This document shows positions 27,023 to 35,507 of a DNA stretch of 64,000 nt, in pieces. The position numbers were made by a program, and so were the translations under genes. The stretch's first letter is position 1. The number at the start of each line of letters is the position of its first letter. This DNA is from Nitrosarchaeum sp. Lineage in GTDB: Archaea > Thermoproteota > Nitrososphaeria > Nitrososphaerales > Nitrosopumilaceae. The stretch spans positions 62,001 through 126,000 of the forward strand of contig NZ_JAILWF010000006.1 of the NCBI RefSeq assembly GCF_025699065.1, read 5' to 3'. The notes beneath the pieces were generated by a model. It had not been told where the DNA came from. It saw only the letters and a program-made list of their open reading frames with translations, and made no database searches.

Positions 27023-28548
27023 GAAATATTCAATTCAGTTCTAATTTCATCTACAGCTCTAATTCCGTAAATATCTCTGATCTGTTGAATTCTAATTGAT
27101 TCTTTCAGTAGATCTTTGCCAATCGCATTTGTTAGAATTGTAAAGATGTCACTAAATCTTACTTCCCATTTATCTGCACAATCTAAAATTTTACTTACTG
27201 CCCACTGTCTTACTTCATGTGGTAATGGAATCTTTTCTCCTGCTTCTATTGACAATCTATCAAATAAATTGATTATCTCGGCAGTTTGTGTTGCCATATT
27301 CTCAAGATCTTTTGAATCTCCATACTTTGATTCTGCATGCATTCTGATGTTTGATTGATATTCTGACAGCTTTAGTAATGCCATCACTTCTTTTGATGAT
27401 TCGCTAGATGCTTTACTTGTAGTGCTTTTTACCTGCTGCATCTCTTCAAAGATCCTATCTGATTTTTTGTGAAATTCTGCAGTTGATGCGTCTTGTCGTT
27501 TTAAAATATCTGAGACTGAAGAAATTTTTTCTTCTATTTTGTCTGTCTTCTCAAAAACATTCTTTTTGAAATTTGAAAAATCTTCTTGAACTGATTTTAA
27601 TCCTTCCCCTACAAATGCTGTAGAATCTGCTCTATGCGATAATGAGTTAATCTCAGTCTCGATTTTATCGATTTTTCCAGATATGCTTTTAATGGAATTT
27701 ATGCTCAAATTTGATGCAGAATCTGCATTTCCTGCTATAGTAGTAAATTGTTGCTTTAACCCCTCAATGACTCCTCCCAAAGAATCAATCTTGGCAGCTT
27801 TACCTGCAACTGCATCAATTGCAATTTTAATTGCGTCTAACTCTGTTCTGAGTTTTGATGCAGAATTTACATCGTCTTTTATTTTTCCCAACTCTTGATT
27901 CAAGCTGGATATCACCTGTGATGACACATCAATATTTCCAGTTTTTTTGGTTACTTCTTCAATGCTATTTTTTAGATTGTCAATCTCATTACCGATGTTT
28001 GACAATGAATCTGTTTTTCCAGCTACCTTTCTAAGATCATCTCTTACTTCGTCAATTCTTTGTGCAATTTTTATTATCATCTGTGAATTATTTCTCATCG
28101 AATTCATACTGTCTTCTACTTGCTGGGCTAACTCTAGAGTTTTTGGAGATGATTTTTGTAATTCATTTATTTTGTGTACTTCTTCTTGTAGTCTAACTGT
28201 TTGCTCGTTAATTTTTGTAACTATATTAGCTTGAGTTCTTACTTGATTTAGTCCTGCGAAAAGTTTCTGCGTATCGTCTTCTAAAATGTTAATTTGTTTT
28301 GATTGTTTTTGTATATTTTCTAATGTCTGTGCTAAAGTATCAATCATGCCTTTCATTGATACGAGTACCTTCTGATTATCGCTAAAAATTTTTGACATTA
28401 CTTTGATTTCTTTTTGTAATGCTTTACTAGAATCTGTCACTGATGCTACTTTCTTTAAAATGGCTGCTGGTGTTGGTTCACGTTTTACGGCTTTTTTTGA
28501 AACTTTATCTGCTTTCTTTGGCTCCTTTACCACCATATCAATTAACAT
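27019..28548 (-). CDS. Long coiled-coil protein (509 aa)
   Basis: A lysine-rich N-terminus is followed by about 350 residues of heptad pattern with semi-regular units such as DSLSNIGNEIDNLKNSIEEV, and a globular C-terminal domain of about 120 residues (from SEYQSNIRMHAESKYG). No signal peptide, membrane helix, HAMP or methyl-accepting signature, so it is not a chemoreceptor. It may be a cytoskeletal or chromosome-associated scaffold; that is a guess from architecture. ATGs at 28548 and 28536 are both possible starts. Confidence 0.75.
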   Translation of the reverse strand: MLIDMVVKEPKKADKVSKKAVKREPTPAAILKKVASVTDSSKALQKEIKVMSKIFSDNQKVLVSMKGMIDTLAQTLENIQKQSKQINILEDDTQKLFAGLNQVRTQANIVTKINEQTVRLQEEVHKINELQKSSPKTLELAQQVEDSMNSMRNNSQMIIKIAQRIDEVRDDLRKVAGKTDSLSNIGNEIDNLKNSIEEVTKKTGNIDVSSQVISSLNQELGKIKDDVNSASKLRTELDAIKIAIDAVAGKAAKIDSLGGVIEGLKQQFTTIAGNADSASNLSINSIKSISGKIDKIETEINSLSHRADSTAFVGEGLKSVQEDFSNFKKNVFEKTDKIEEKISSVSDILKRQDASTAEFHKKSDRIFEEMQQVKSTTSKASSESSKEVMALLKLSEYQSNIRMHAESKYGDSKDLENMATQTAEIINLFDRLSIEAGEKIPLPHEVRQWAVSKILDCADKWEVRFSDIFTILTNAIGKDLLKESIRIQQIRDIYGIRAVDEIRTELNIS

Positions 28549-28597
28549 TGCAATATGATGTTAAAAAAGTTAGGTGTAAAATAAAAAATGTAATGAG

Positions 28598-28705
28598 TTA
28601 CTTGTTGACAACTTCTGGTTCATGTAGTAACTCATGAAATGTTTTTTCTGCTAGCCCATTAGAAGTCTCGATAAATCCTCTTGGGCAATATTCACATTGA
28701 ATCAT
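28598..28705 (-). CDS. C2H2 zinc-finger microprotein (35 aa)
   Basis: ATG to TAA frame of 35 residues with the arrangement CEYC, 16 residues, then HELLH. That is a C-x2-C-x16-H-x3-H site like a single C2H2 zinc finger, with a short acidic tail. A 25-bp inverted repeat abuts its start codon, which suggests the gene is regulated, perhaps by its own product. Too short for usual gene callers; supported by the zinc ligands and the operator. Confidence 0.6.
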   Translation of the reverse strand: MIQCEYCPRGFIETSNGLAEKTFHELLHEPEVVNK

Positions 28706-28730
28706 ATAGTACGGTATGGTACCGTACTAT
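28706..28730. promoter_or_regulatory. 25-bp inverted repeat abutting the zinc-finger microprotein start
   Basis: ATAGTACGGTA and TACCGTACTAT form perfect 11-bp arms around a TGG centre. The repeat ends at the base before the ATG at 28705, so on a leaderless transcript it covers the region between the TATA box and the start. It looks like an operator. A hairpin in the RNA is the alternative. Confidence 0.65.
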
Positions 28731-28953
28731 TAATGCTTGGGTAATTGTGATGTTACCAATTATGCAGTCAGATACCCCAGGTCATTTCTCTACATTATTT
28801 TCAGTTGACCTACTCATCATTCTGCAATTAGATTAATGAACATTCAGCATAAAGAGGTTCAAAATATAACTAATTGAAAAAATATTGTTGAATTCCATAA
28901 ATCCTTTTTGCTGTATGCGCAACTGTTTTTAAACAAATTCGTTCAAGCTTATT

Positions 28954-30267
28954 GTGGATATCTCTTTTCTTCAGATTGACCTGTCTGAAATTTCTACAAT
29001 GTTTGAACAGTTTATAGCTGTCTTTAATCCAATTACTGACTTTCATAGATCATTTGTCACAGATTTAGCTTTTATCATGATTATTGGGGCAATTGTGACT
29101 CTTGCTTTTTTTAAAATTAAACAGCCTCTGATCATTGGATATCTCTTTGCTGGTATGTTGTTGGGACCTTTGTCTCCTCTTTGGTCTTGGCTTATTCCTC
29201 CTGTGGGTATTCCTGATGTGATGAAAGGCGTGGGAATTCTAACTGATTTATCAGCACTTAATCTTTTTTCAGAAATTGGTGTTATACTACTTCTTTTTGT
29301 AATAGGAATTGAATTTCCTTATGCAAAAATCAAAAGCATTGGAAAAATGGCTATCGGTGTTGGTACGGTTGGCCTATTTATGACACTTGGTGTAATCTTT
29401 TATGCTGCAACTATGCTTGGATTAAATTCCATGGATTCTCTATTTATTGCTGCAGCACTTTCAATTTCCAGTACTGCTGTTATTGTAAAGATTTTAGAAG
29501 AGATGGGAAGAATCAAACGAGAATCAACTATTCTTGTATTGGGAATATTGATTGTAGAAGACATAATTGCTGTAATTTTAATTTCATCTTTACAATCAAT
29601 CGCTTTGGTTGGAACTGTATCCATAGAATCTGTTTTGATTGTAATTATTGTTGCAATCGGAATGATTGTTGGAACATTTACTCTTGGAACCCGACTCATC
29701 ACACCTCTAATAGATAGAGTAGCGGCAACTGAGCATCGTGAAATTTTGTTACTTAGTGTGTTAGGTGTATGTTTTGGTTACGCTTTATTGGCAAATCTTG
29801 TTGGTTTGTCCGTTGCTATAGGGGCGTTTCTTGCAGGAGTGCTAGTTGCAGAATCTAAATCCTCTGAAGTTTCCAAACTGTTGGCAAGTCCGATTAAAGA
29901 CATGTTCGTAGCTATCTTTTTCATATCAGTTGGTGCACTGATGGATGTTTCTCAGCTTCAAAACTATATTGTTTTGGCTATTGCTCTAATTGCAATTGCA
30001 ATCGGTATGAAATTTGGAGGAAACGTTATTGGCAGTATTATATTCCGTCAAAAACGTGGAAAGGCAATTCGTTCTGCATTCACACTAGCTGCTCCTAGAG
30101 GCGAATTTTCAATTGTTATAATCAAAACTGGAGTTGATATTGGTGCTGTAAGTACATTTTTGTTCCCATTGATTGGTGTGATTTCTATTGTAACTGCATT
30201 TATCACGCCATTTATGATACGTGCCAGTGATAAGGTAATACCAATATTTGAAAAGAAAAATGTCTGA
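28954..30267 (+). CDS. CPA2-family cation:proton antiporter (Kef/NapA-like)
   Basis: 437 aa with about 12 membrane segments of the Na+/H+ exchanger fold. Recognisable parts are FKIKQPLIIGYLFAGMLLGP, LLLFVIGIEFPYAKIK, the discontinuous-helix region AALSISSTAVIVKIL, IVEDIIAVILI and LSVAIGAFLAGVLVAES. No C-terminal TrkA-N/RCK domain. The start is GTG. The next gene overlaps by eight bases and may encode a small soluble partner. Whether it moves Na+ or K+ is not decidable. Confidence 0.9.
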   Translation: MDISFLQIDLSEISTMFEQFIAVFNPITDFHRSFVTDLAFIMIIGAIVTLAFFKIKQPLIIGYLFAGMLLGPLSPLWSWLIPPVGIPDVMKGVGILTDLSALNLFSEIGVILLLFVIGIEFPYAKIKSIGKMAIGVGTVGLFMTLGVIFYAATMLGLNSMDSLFIAAALSISSTAVIVKILEEMGRIKRESTILVLGILIVEDIIAVILISSLQSIALVGTVSIESVLIVIIVAIGMIVGTFTLGTRLITPLIDRVAATEHREILLLSVLGVCFGYALLANLVGLSVAIGAFLAGVLVAESKSSEVSKLLASPIKDMFVAIFFISVGALMDVSQLQNYIVLAIALIAIAIGMKFGGNVIGSIIFRQKRGKAIRSAFTLAAPRGEFSIVIIKTGVDIGAVSTFLFPLIGVISIVTAFITPFMIRASDKVIPIFEKKNV

Positions 30268-30691
30268 TGAACTAAAAAAATTATCTGAACAAGTTCATGA
30301 TGGTGTAACTACATTTGATTTTGAAGGAAAAGACGTTCCATGTATTATTTTAGAAGAAAGAAAGTATGATGAAATAATTTCTAAAGTTGCTGGAAAATCC
30401 CTTGCAATTAATACTGATCTTAACATATTGCAAGATGGGCTAGGTCATGTTTTTGTAGAAGTTATCTTAACATTTTCTCAAGATGGGATTGTTGAAAAAC
30501 TTTTAATCAATGCAAATAAAGATTTATTCTTTTTTGAGTCTCTTGCAAAAACTTCAATGATTGCACTCTCCTCCCCAAAATCTACATATGGAAAAGATAA
30601 TGTCTTTATGATTCAGCTACCCAAGCCTGAAAAAGCTGAAAATGCGTTAGAAATTATACAACGCGGGTTGGAACAAAATAATCAAAGATAG
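30260..30691 (+). CDS. Hypothetical protein coupled to the antiporter (143 aa)
   Basis: Soluble protein without recognised domain. I take the ATG at 30260 (MSDELKKLSEQ) over one at 30248 because it gives only an 8-base overlap with the antiporter. Hydrophobic core segments LGHVFVEVILTF and VEKLLINANKDLFFFESLAKTSMIAL suggest a compact alpha/beta fold. Coupling suggests a regulatory or accessory role. Its stop is one base from the end of a convergent tRNA gene. Confidence 0.65.
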   Translation: MSDELKKLSEQVHDGVTTFDFEGKDVPCIILEERKYDEIISKVAGKSLAINTDLNILQDGLGHVFVEVILTFSQDGIVEKLLINANKDLFFFESLAKTSMIALSSPKSTYGKDNVFMIQLPKPEKAENALEIIQRGLEQNNQR

Positions 30692-30692
30692 A

Positions 30693-30769
30693 TGGTGCAG
30701 TTACCGGGATTTGAACCCGGGTCACGAACTTGGCAAGCTCGAATATTAACCAAACTGTACTATAACTGC
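30693..30769 (-). tRNA. tRNA-Gly (anticodon GCC)
   Basis: The reverse strand folds as a cloverleaf: acceptor GCAGTTA pairs with TAACTGC, the anticodon arm is CGAGC-TTGCCAA-GTTCG with anticodon GCC, and the T arm is CCGGG-TTCAAAT-CCCGG. The discriminator is A. CCA is genome-encoded (30693-30695). No intron. Confidence 0.95.
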
Positions 30770-30832
30770 AACAATCCTAAGGGATGAATTTGGATATTAA
30801 ACTGTTTTTAACTAATGTAACGTAGTTAACTT

Positions 30833-31096
30833 ATGGATGAAATACTGATGGAGAAAATTAAGCAAAAGATCCATGATACTATTTCAAACAAAGAGGAAAT
30901 ACAACAGCTAATTCAATTCCTATCTGATATTGATGATTCAAAATCATTTGCACTTGGTATTGTTGTTGGAAGACTATACAACGCATTTTATTATCAAACA
31001 AAAAGAATTCTAGGTCGTGAACCAACAGACATCGAATTTGCAGAATTTTTAGAATTTGTTAAAAGTAGAAAATCTGATTTAGAAAATTTATGGTGA
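30833..31096 (+). CDS. Hypothetical protein (87 aa)
   Basis: Small helical protein with an acidic N-terminal half and FALGIVVGRLYNAFYYQTKRI in the middle, then EPTDIEFAEFLEFVKSR. No signal peptide or metal site; not a recognised family. The last nine bases overlap the end of the convergent L10e gene. Confidence 0.6.
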   Translation: MDEILMEKIKQKIHDTISNKEEIQQLIQFLSDIDDSKSFALGIVVGRLYNAFYYQTKRILGREPTDIEFAEFLEFVKSRKSDLENLW

Positions 31097-31621
31097 CATC
31101 TTTTTTTGCCAGTCAATTACTTTGATGTTTGGAGTTCCTGGTATTTTTACACATGCACTTCTGAGAGCTTCTTTTGCTTTTTCTAAATGTGGTGCATTAA
31201 CATAAAATTCCATAATGCATTGATTACGTGCAACTCTAGCGCCTAAACTTGTAGCTTTGCCCCAAGCTCTTCTCATTCCTTCTGAAATTCTATCTGCACC
31301 TGCAGTTGCAACCATTTTATTTTCTCTTAGTAATACATGAGGATAAATTCTGAGTCTACCAAAATAACCTGTTTCTCCAGTAACTTCTTCGAGTTTTTTA
31401 CTTGCTGATAATCTACATGATTCGATTGCCATATGTCTAATCTGGACTTTTTCGTTTACAAGTAATTGGACACAATAATCATAGTTTGCTCTTTTTCCTC
31501 CTTGAAATTTTGCAATTTTTATCTGTGGGTTGCCTTTGATGAAGTCTTTTCTACAGAATGGTTGCCCCTTTCCAACTCTATAATTAGCGCCATGCATGAT
31601 AATTTCACCCTGAATGCCCAT
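31088..31621 (-). CDS. rpl10e: 50S ribosomal protein L10e (L16 family)
   Basis: Archaeal/eukaryotic counterpart of bacterial L16, near the peptidyl transferase centre. Typical parts are ANYRVGKGQPFCRKDFIKGNP, IRHMAIESCRLSASKKLEE, LRIYPHVLLRENKM and GMRRAWGKATSLGARV. A second ATG (MHGANYRVG, near 31597) agrees better with most relatives; the longer frame is given here. Confidence 0.95.
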   Translation of the reverse strand: MGIQGEIIMHGANYRVGKGQPFCRKDFIKGNPQIKIAKFQGGKRANYDYCVQLLVNEKVQIRHMAIESCRLSASKKLEEVTGETGYFGRLRIYPHVLLRENKMVATAGADRISEGMRRAWGKATSLGARVARNQCIMEFYVNAPHLEKAKEALRSACVKIPGTPNIKVIDWQKKMSP

Positions 31622-31665
31622 ATTTTAACGGTTAGACAACCTTCATTCGTATCTCCAATGCTTAT

Positions 31666-32256
31666 ATGGAAAACCATCAACCTTCTCTCATTATGGAAGA
31701 TACCCCTTTAGTGAAAGGTGAATTGGTCTCAGATCAAACTTGTATCATAGATAAAGAAATGATTCATGAACTTCAACTCAAAGGATTTGGTGAAATTGAA
31801 AAAGAAAAATTATTCTTAAAGTCATTTGAGTCTCTTTATCTGTTATATTCTGATAAATTGATTCTTCGTAAGGGTAAAAAGCAAATTAATTTTGATGATT
31901 TATTGAGTGTCTGCCAAAAAAATGATCCTGAAACTCTAACAAAATTTTTGATTTATCGAGATTTGAAAACTAGAGGATATGTTGTAAAAGATGGATTTGG
32001 ATTTGGTTCTGATTTTAGAGTTTATGAACGAGGACAATTTGGTGAAAAAGGGGCAAAATTTCTAATTTTTGGTCTCAATGAAGGTCAGCAAGAGAAAATG
32101 GGCACCCTTCAGAAAAAAATTGAACAAATAACTCAGATGGGCAAAGAACCTGTAATTGCTGTTATTGAAAGACGTGGAGAAGTAATTTATTATAAAATTA
32201 ACCGAATGAATTTTTATGAAAACAAAACAGGTCTAGAAGAACTATCTCAACTCTAA
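31666..32256 (+). CDS. endA: tRNA-splicing endonuclease (EndA) family protein lacking the catalytic His
   Basis: 196 aa. The N-terminal EndA domain (KSFESLYLLYSDKL) and the C-terminal nuclease domain with YRDLKTRGYVVK, GSDFRVYERG and AVIERRGEVIYYKI are clear. Compared from memory with the Methanocaldococcus enzyme, the catalytic Tyr (RVYERG) and Lys (GKEPVIAV) align, but the catalytic His in the EHSVYLV segment is replaced: here it reads EKGAKFLIF. It may be the structural subunit of a heterotetramer with a catalytic paralogue elsewhere. A later ATG (MEDTPLVKG) is possible. Confidence 0.85.
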   Translation: MENHQPSLIMEDTPLVKGELVSDQTCIIDKEMIHELQLKGFGEIEKEKLFLKSFESLYLLYSDKLILRKGKKQINFDDLLSVCQKNDPETLTKFLIYRDLKTRGYVVKDGFGFGSDFRVYERGQFGEKGAKFLIFGLNEGQQEKMGTLQKKIEQITQMGKEPVIAVIERRGEVIYYKINRMNFYENKTGLEELSQL

Positions 32257-32906
32257 ACTTCAAATACCCATTCAGGTGAATATTTCAAAAGATTGTTTCT
32301 TTCTGCATCCATAAAGTCATGAACTTGAACATACTGTGTCTTGTTTTCCCACAAGTCTTCAAAATCTTTAATCTTTCTATCTATTCGGGATTTATCATTC
32401 CATGATGTAAATACGTCTACTGATTCAAAATCTCTAATGTTGGTAGAAAGCGATGATGATGTTCCAGTAAATGCTACTGCATCTCCGGTTCCATCTTTGA
32501 ATATGCCAATTCTTTCTGAAAACAAATTTGAAACCATTTCTGAATTTGTAATCGCTATTTTTAATTCAATTTGGCCATTATTTATGAAATCTTGTAGCTT
32601 TTGAATTTTAACATCTTTGATTAACTTTCCATCAAAACGTTTGGTGTATTTTTCATTGAAGAGTTTTGTTAGTAAGTTAAGATCTGATATTTTGAATCTA
32701 TTGCCTGTAATCATTCTTAATCTTGCTTTACCTGAAGTAAAATTATCAAAACCAAATGCAATACCTGCTAGATTTCGTATTGATAAAAAGTCAACACATC
32801 TGTCGTACTCTGTACAGGTAGATAGACATGGAAAGAAAAATTCTGCAACTATATCATTTCTATCTGAACGATACTCTTCTTCAAACTTGATGTCTCGTAA
32901 TCGCAA
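32253..32906 (-). CDS. Solo phospholipase D-like domain protein (217 aa)
   Basis: Resembles the PLD-like N-terminal domain found on helicases and some restriction or repair systems: EYRSDRNDIVAEFFFPCLST, YDRCVDFLSIRNLAGIAFG, then AFTGTSSSLSTN. The classic HxKxxxxD motif is not evident, so activity is doubtful. It stops at 217 aa, where relatives continue into helicase motifs; no helicase follows. It may be a remnant or a stand-alone domain. Overlaps EndA by four bases at the convergent end. Confidence 0.6.
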   Translation of the reverse strand: MRLRDIKFEEEYRSDRNDIVAEFFFPCLSTCTEYDRCVDFLSIRNLAGIAFGFDNFTSGKARLRMITGNRFKISDLNLLTKLFNEKYTKRFDGKLIKDVKIQKLQDFINNGQIELKIAITNSEMVSNLFSERIGIFKDGTGDAVAFTGTSSSLSTNIRDFESVDVFTSWNDKSRIDRKIKDFEDLWENKTQYVQVHDFMDAERNNLLKYSPEWVFEV

Positions 32907-33050
32907 TATTTTTTTAATATGATTTTGTTATTTAAACAAACAATTCTTTGCCAATTTTACTAATATTCAATGATTTGTTAGTTACTTGTGTCATTTTACT
33001 TATAAAGAAATCTTTGATCAAAAGATGGCATGTTTGATTTTATTGAGCAA

Positions 33051-33602
33051 TTAAATTTTTGAAAGAATTTTTTTCTTTTTTTCTTGAAATTCTTTATTTG
33101 TAATTATTCCTGCTTTTTTTAATTCTGCAAGTTTTTCAATTAATTCTAGATGTTTGCGTGTTGGATTTTTGAAATCCTTTCCCATTTGAATGCCTGATTT
33201 TGTACCTTTTTTTAATTTATTACCTATATTGCTGCTCTTTTTGATAATTTTTCCACCGATGCTAACTCCCTTTTTCTTTGCTTGTCTAATAATTTCTTCA
33301 GATTTCTGTTTTGTCATTTCATTTACTAGGGTGTGCTTTTTTGCCATGTTGCTTAATTCACGTGTTTTTCTACGTGCAAGATGAGCGTGAAACTTTAGAT
33401 CTTTGAGAATTTCATTCTTGGTTTTTCTTTTAAATCTCCTTGTATACTCTTCAATGACTAAAATTGGAAATGGACTAAACTCTACATCTAGATAATATTT
33501 TATGATTGTGTCATCAGGTAATGTCTTTAGATATTCTTTAATTGATTTTTCTGATTTTATTTCCATATTTTTAACTTGATGTAATCTCATAAAAAGATTC
33601 AA
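33051..33602 (-). CDS. Basic protein with C-terminal SHOCT-like domain (183 aa)
   Basis: The last about 30 residues (LIEKLAELKKAGIITNKEF and so on) form a SHOCT short helical hairpin. The middle is lysine-rich, suggesting nucleic-acid or membrane-surface binding. The N-terminal part (IKEYLKTLPDDTIIKYYLD) is unrecognised. No membrane segment. An internal ATG (MEIKSEKS) is an alternative start. Function unknown. Confidence 0.7.
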   Translation of the reverse strand: MNLFMRLHQVKNMEIKSEKSIKEYLKTLPDDTIIKYYLDVEFSPFPILVIEEYTRRFKRKTKNEILKDLKFHAHLARRKTRELSNMAKKHTLVNEMTKQKSEEIIRQAKKKGVSIGGKIIKKSSNIGNKLKKGTKSGIQMGKDFKNPTRKHLELIEKLAELKKAGIITNKEFQEKKKKILSKI

Positions 33603-33628
33603 GTATATAATGAAATGATCGATAAAAA

Positions 33629-33763
33629 TTATTTACGAATTTTTGAATATATTATTAATCCTGTAACTATCACGGTTCCAATAATAACTCCAATTAACCA
33701 TTCTTGGGAAAACAACTCAAAATTTGTAATAATTACAATTCCAATTAAATTTGCAATTATCAT
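33629..33763 (-). CDS. Membrane microprotein (44 aa)
   Basis: ATG frame encoding 44 residues with two hydrophobic helices (MIIANLIGIVIITNF and LIGVIIGTVIVTGLIIY) joined by the loop ELFSQEW, and a basic C-terminus SKIRK. This looks like a helical hairpin membrane protein. Same strand as the SHOCT protein, 26 bases upstream of its start. Supported by composition and a clean start and stop only. Confidence 0.5.
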   Translation of the reverse strand: MIIANLIGIVIITNFELFSQEWLIGVIIGTVIVTGLIIYSKIRK

Positions 33764-33851
33764 TTATCAATGCAATAATTGTTAAATTCTTAGCCCATTA
33801 TTATTCAATTTTATCTTTCTTTTTCATGTAAAGGTATTTTAAACTTGAAAA

Positions 33852-35285
33852 TTGGATTTGTTTGCTCATAAATTGACCGTAGAAAATGAAAAAATTACTC
33901 GTTCAGCTTGGTTTGTCCTTGGAACCATTAGCTGCTTGGGGTTAATTGCAATGTATGCTGAAACGATGATCCTGCCAGCAATACCTACCCTTATCGAAGA
34001 ATTTGACATGCCATATAGCACGTCCTCGTGGATTTTATCTTCATACATGATTGCAGGCGCAGTTGCAACCCCGATTGCTGGCAAGTTATCTGATGTGTAT
34101 GGCAGAAAAAAAATATTGCTAATTGTAATGTCAATTTATTCTGCAGGAATCTTAGCAGGAGGATTTGCAGATAATTTACCATTTATGATTGCAGCAAGAG
34201 TAGCTCAGGGGGTGGGCATTTCTATGTTCCCAATCGCATTTGGAATAATTAGGGAAGTGTTGCCTGAAAAGAAATTAGCAGTTGGACAATCAATTTTTAC
34301 TGCAACGTTTCCAGCTGGTGCTACATTAGGTTTGTTGATGGGTGCAAATATTATTCAAAATTATGGTTGGCATGCAACATTCTTTACAGTTTTTCCTATT
34401 GCTGTATTGCTTGGTTTATTCATATTGAAATTCATTCATGTAAAATCACTATCAAATATTTCAGAAAATAAAATTTCTTTAGACATCAAAGGTTCCATCT
34501 TTCTTGCCATTACAATAATTTCATTTCTAGTTGGTATCTCTTACTTGGAAAACAACACAGGAGATGTTTTTGAATCCATTGTATTTTTTGCTATAACCGT
34601 TATATCCTTAATAATATTTATCGCAATAGAGAAAAAAGTAAAATCCCCCTTAATTGATATAAAACTCTTGAAAAATAAAATGCTACTTTTTGGAATGTTG
34701 ATTTTGCTTATTGCAGGATTATGCACTTTCATGGTGTATCAAACAATTCCAATTATGATACAAAGCCCACAACCATTAGGTTTTGGAGGTTCAGAACTAA
34801 CAACTGCAACAGTTCAGATGCCATTTATGGTAATTTTTCTAGTTGGTAGTATCTTGTCAGGTTTTGCACTAGAGAGGATTGGAAACAAGAGACTCACAGT
34901 AATTGGAACAGTGGTGGGTACTGTTGGATTCTTTAGTCTTTTGATATTCCATTCTACAGATTACATGGTAACAGTTACTCTAGCGATAATTGCTGCAGGG
35001 TTGTCCCTTGCATTTATTGGTGGATTTAACATTGTTTTGTTATCTACTCCAATTCAGTTTGCAGGAATAGCACTTGGCATGACATTACTTTTTAATTTGA
35101 TTGGTCAATCCATTGGGCCTTCTATTGCAGGAATGTTTCAGCAAATGCATCGAGGTACAATAGAGGGAGTTTCAGGTAGCTTTCCAACCCATGAAGCATA
35201 CACTATGATTTTTGTTACAGCATTTGCAATATCACTTGTATCTGTTGGTTTTGCCATTACGCTAAACCGAAAAATTACTGCATAA
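33852..35285 (+). CDS. Major facilitator superfamily multidrug transporter (EmrB/QacA-like)
   Basis: 477 aa with about 14 membrane segments. Family motifs are LPAIPTLIEEFDMPYSTSSW in the first periplasmic loop, GKLSDVYGRKK after helix 2 (motif A), and RVAQGVGISMFPIAFGII (motif B). Probably a proton-driven drug or metabolite exporter. The start is TTG at 33852. Upstream sits a short AT-rich promoter region. The substrate is unknown. Confidence 0.88.
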   Translation: MDLFAHKLTVENEKITRSAWFVLGTISCLGLIAMYAETMILPAIPTLIEEFDMPYSTSSWILSSYMIAGAVATPIAGKLSDVYGRKKILLIVMSIYSAGILAGGFADNLPFMIAARVAQGVGISMFPIAFGIIREVLPEKKLAVGQSIFTATFPAGATLGLLMGANIIQNYGWHATFFTVFPIAVLLGLFILKFIHVKSLSNISENKISLDIKGSIFLAITIISFLVGISYLENNTGDVFESIVFFAITVISLIIFIAIEKKVKSPLIDIKLLKNKMLLFGMLILLIAGLCTFMVYQTIPIMIQSPQPLGFGGSELTTATVQMPFMVIFLVGSILSGFALERIGNKRLTVIGTVVGTVGFFSLLIFHSTDYMVTVTLAIIAAGLSLAFIGGFNIVLLSTPIQFAGIALGMTLLFNLIGQSIGPSIAGMFQQMHRGTIEGVSGSFPTHEAYTMIFVTAFAISLVSVGFAITLNRKITA

Positions 35286-35321
35286 ATCGAACCTAAAATT
35301 AATGAATTATCAAAAATTAAA

Positions 35322-35397
35322 TGCTCCCGTCGGGATTTGAACCCGAGATCACTGCCTTGAGAGGGCAGTATGCTTAGCCGGACTACACCACAGGAGC
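35322..35397 (-). tRNA. tRNA-Glu (anticodon CTC)
   Basis: The reverse strand gives acceptor GCTCCTG/CGGGAGC with one G-T pair, anticodon arm CTGCC-CTCTCAA-GGCAG with anticodon CTC, T arm TCGGG-TTCAAAT-CCCGA, and discriminator A. CCA is not encoded, unlike the tRNA-Gly at 30693. No intron. Confidence 0.95.
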
Positions 35398-35507
35398 TTG
35401 TTCCAAAACAATCTCAATCTCAATTTAAAGGAAATGTTTTGACAATGAGTCTTTGGTAAAAATTAGTAAGTACGTTGCTTTATACAAAATTCTAAATTAA
35501 TAATTTT

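Noticed and set aside
27019..28548. Methyl-accepting chemotaxis protein
   Set aside because: No membrane segments, HAMP domain or conserved signalling hairpin; only general coiled-coil similarity.
28751..28837. Short plus-strand frame of about 28 residues (MLPIMQSDTPG)
   Set aside because: No motif, no promoter and no composition signal; likely chance in AT-rich intergenic DNA.
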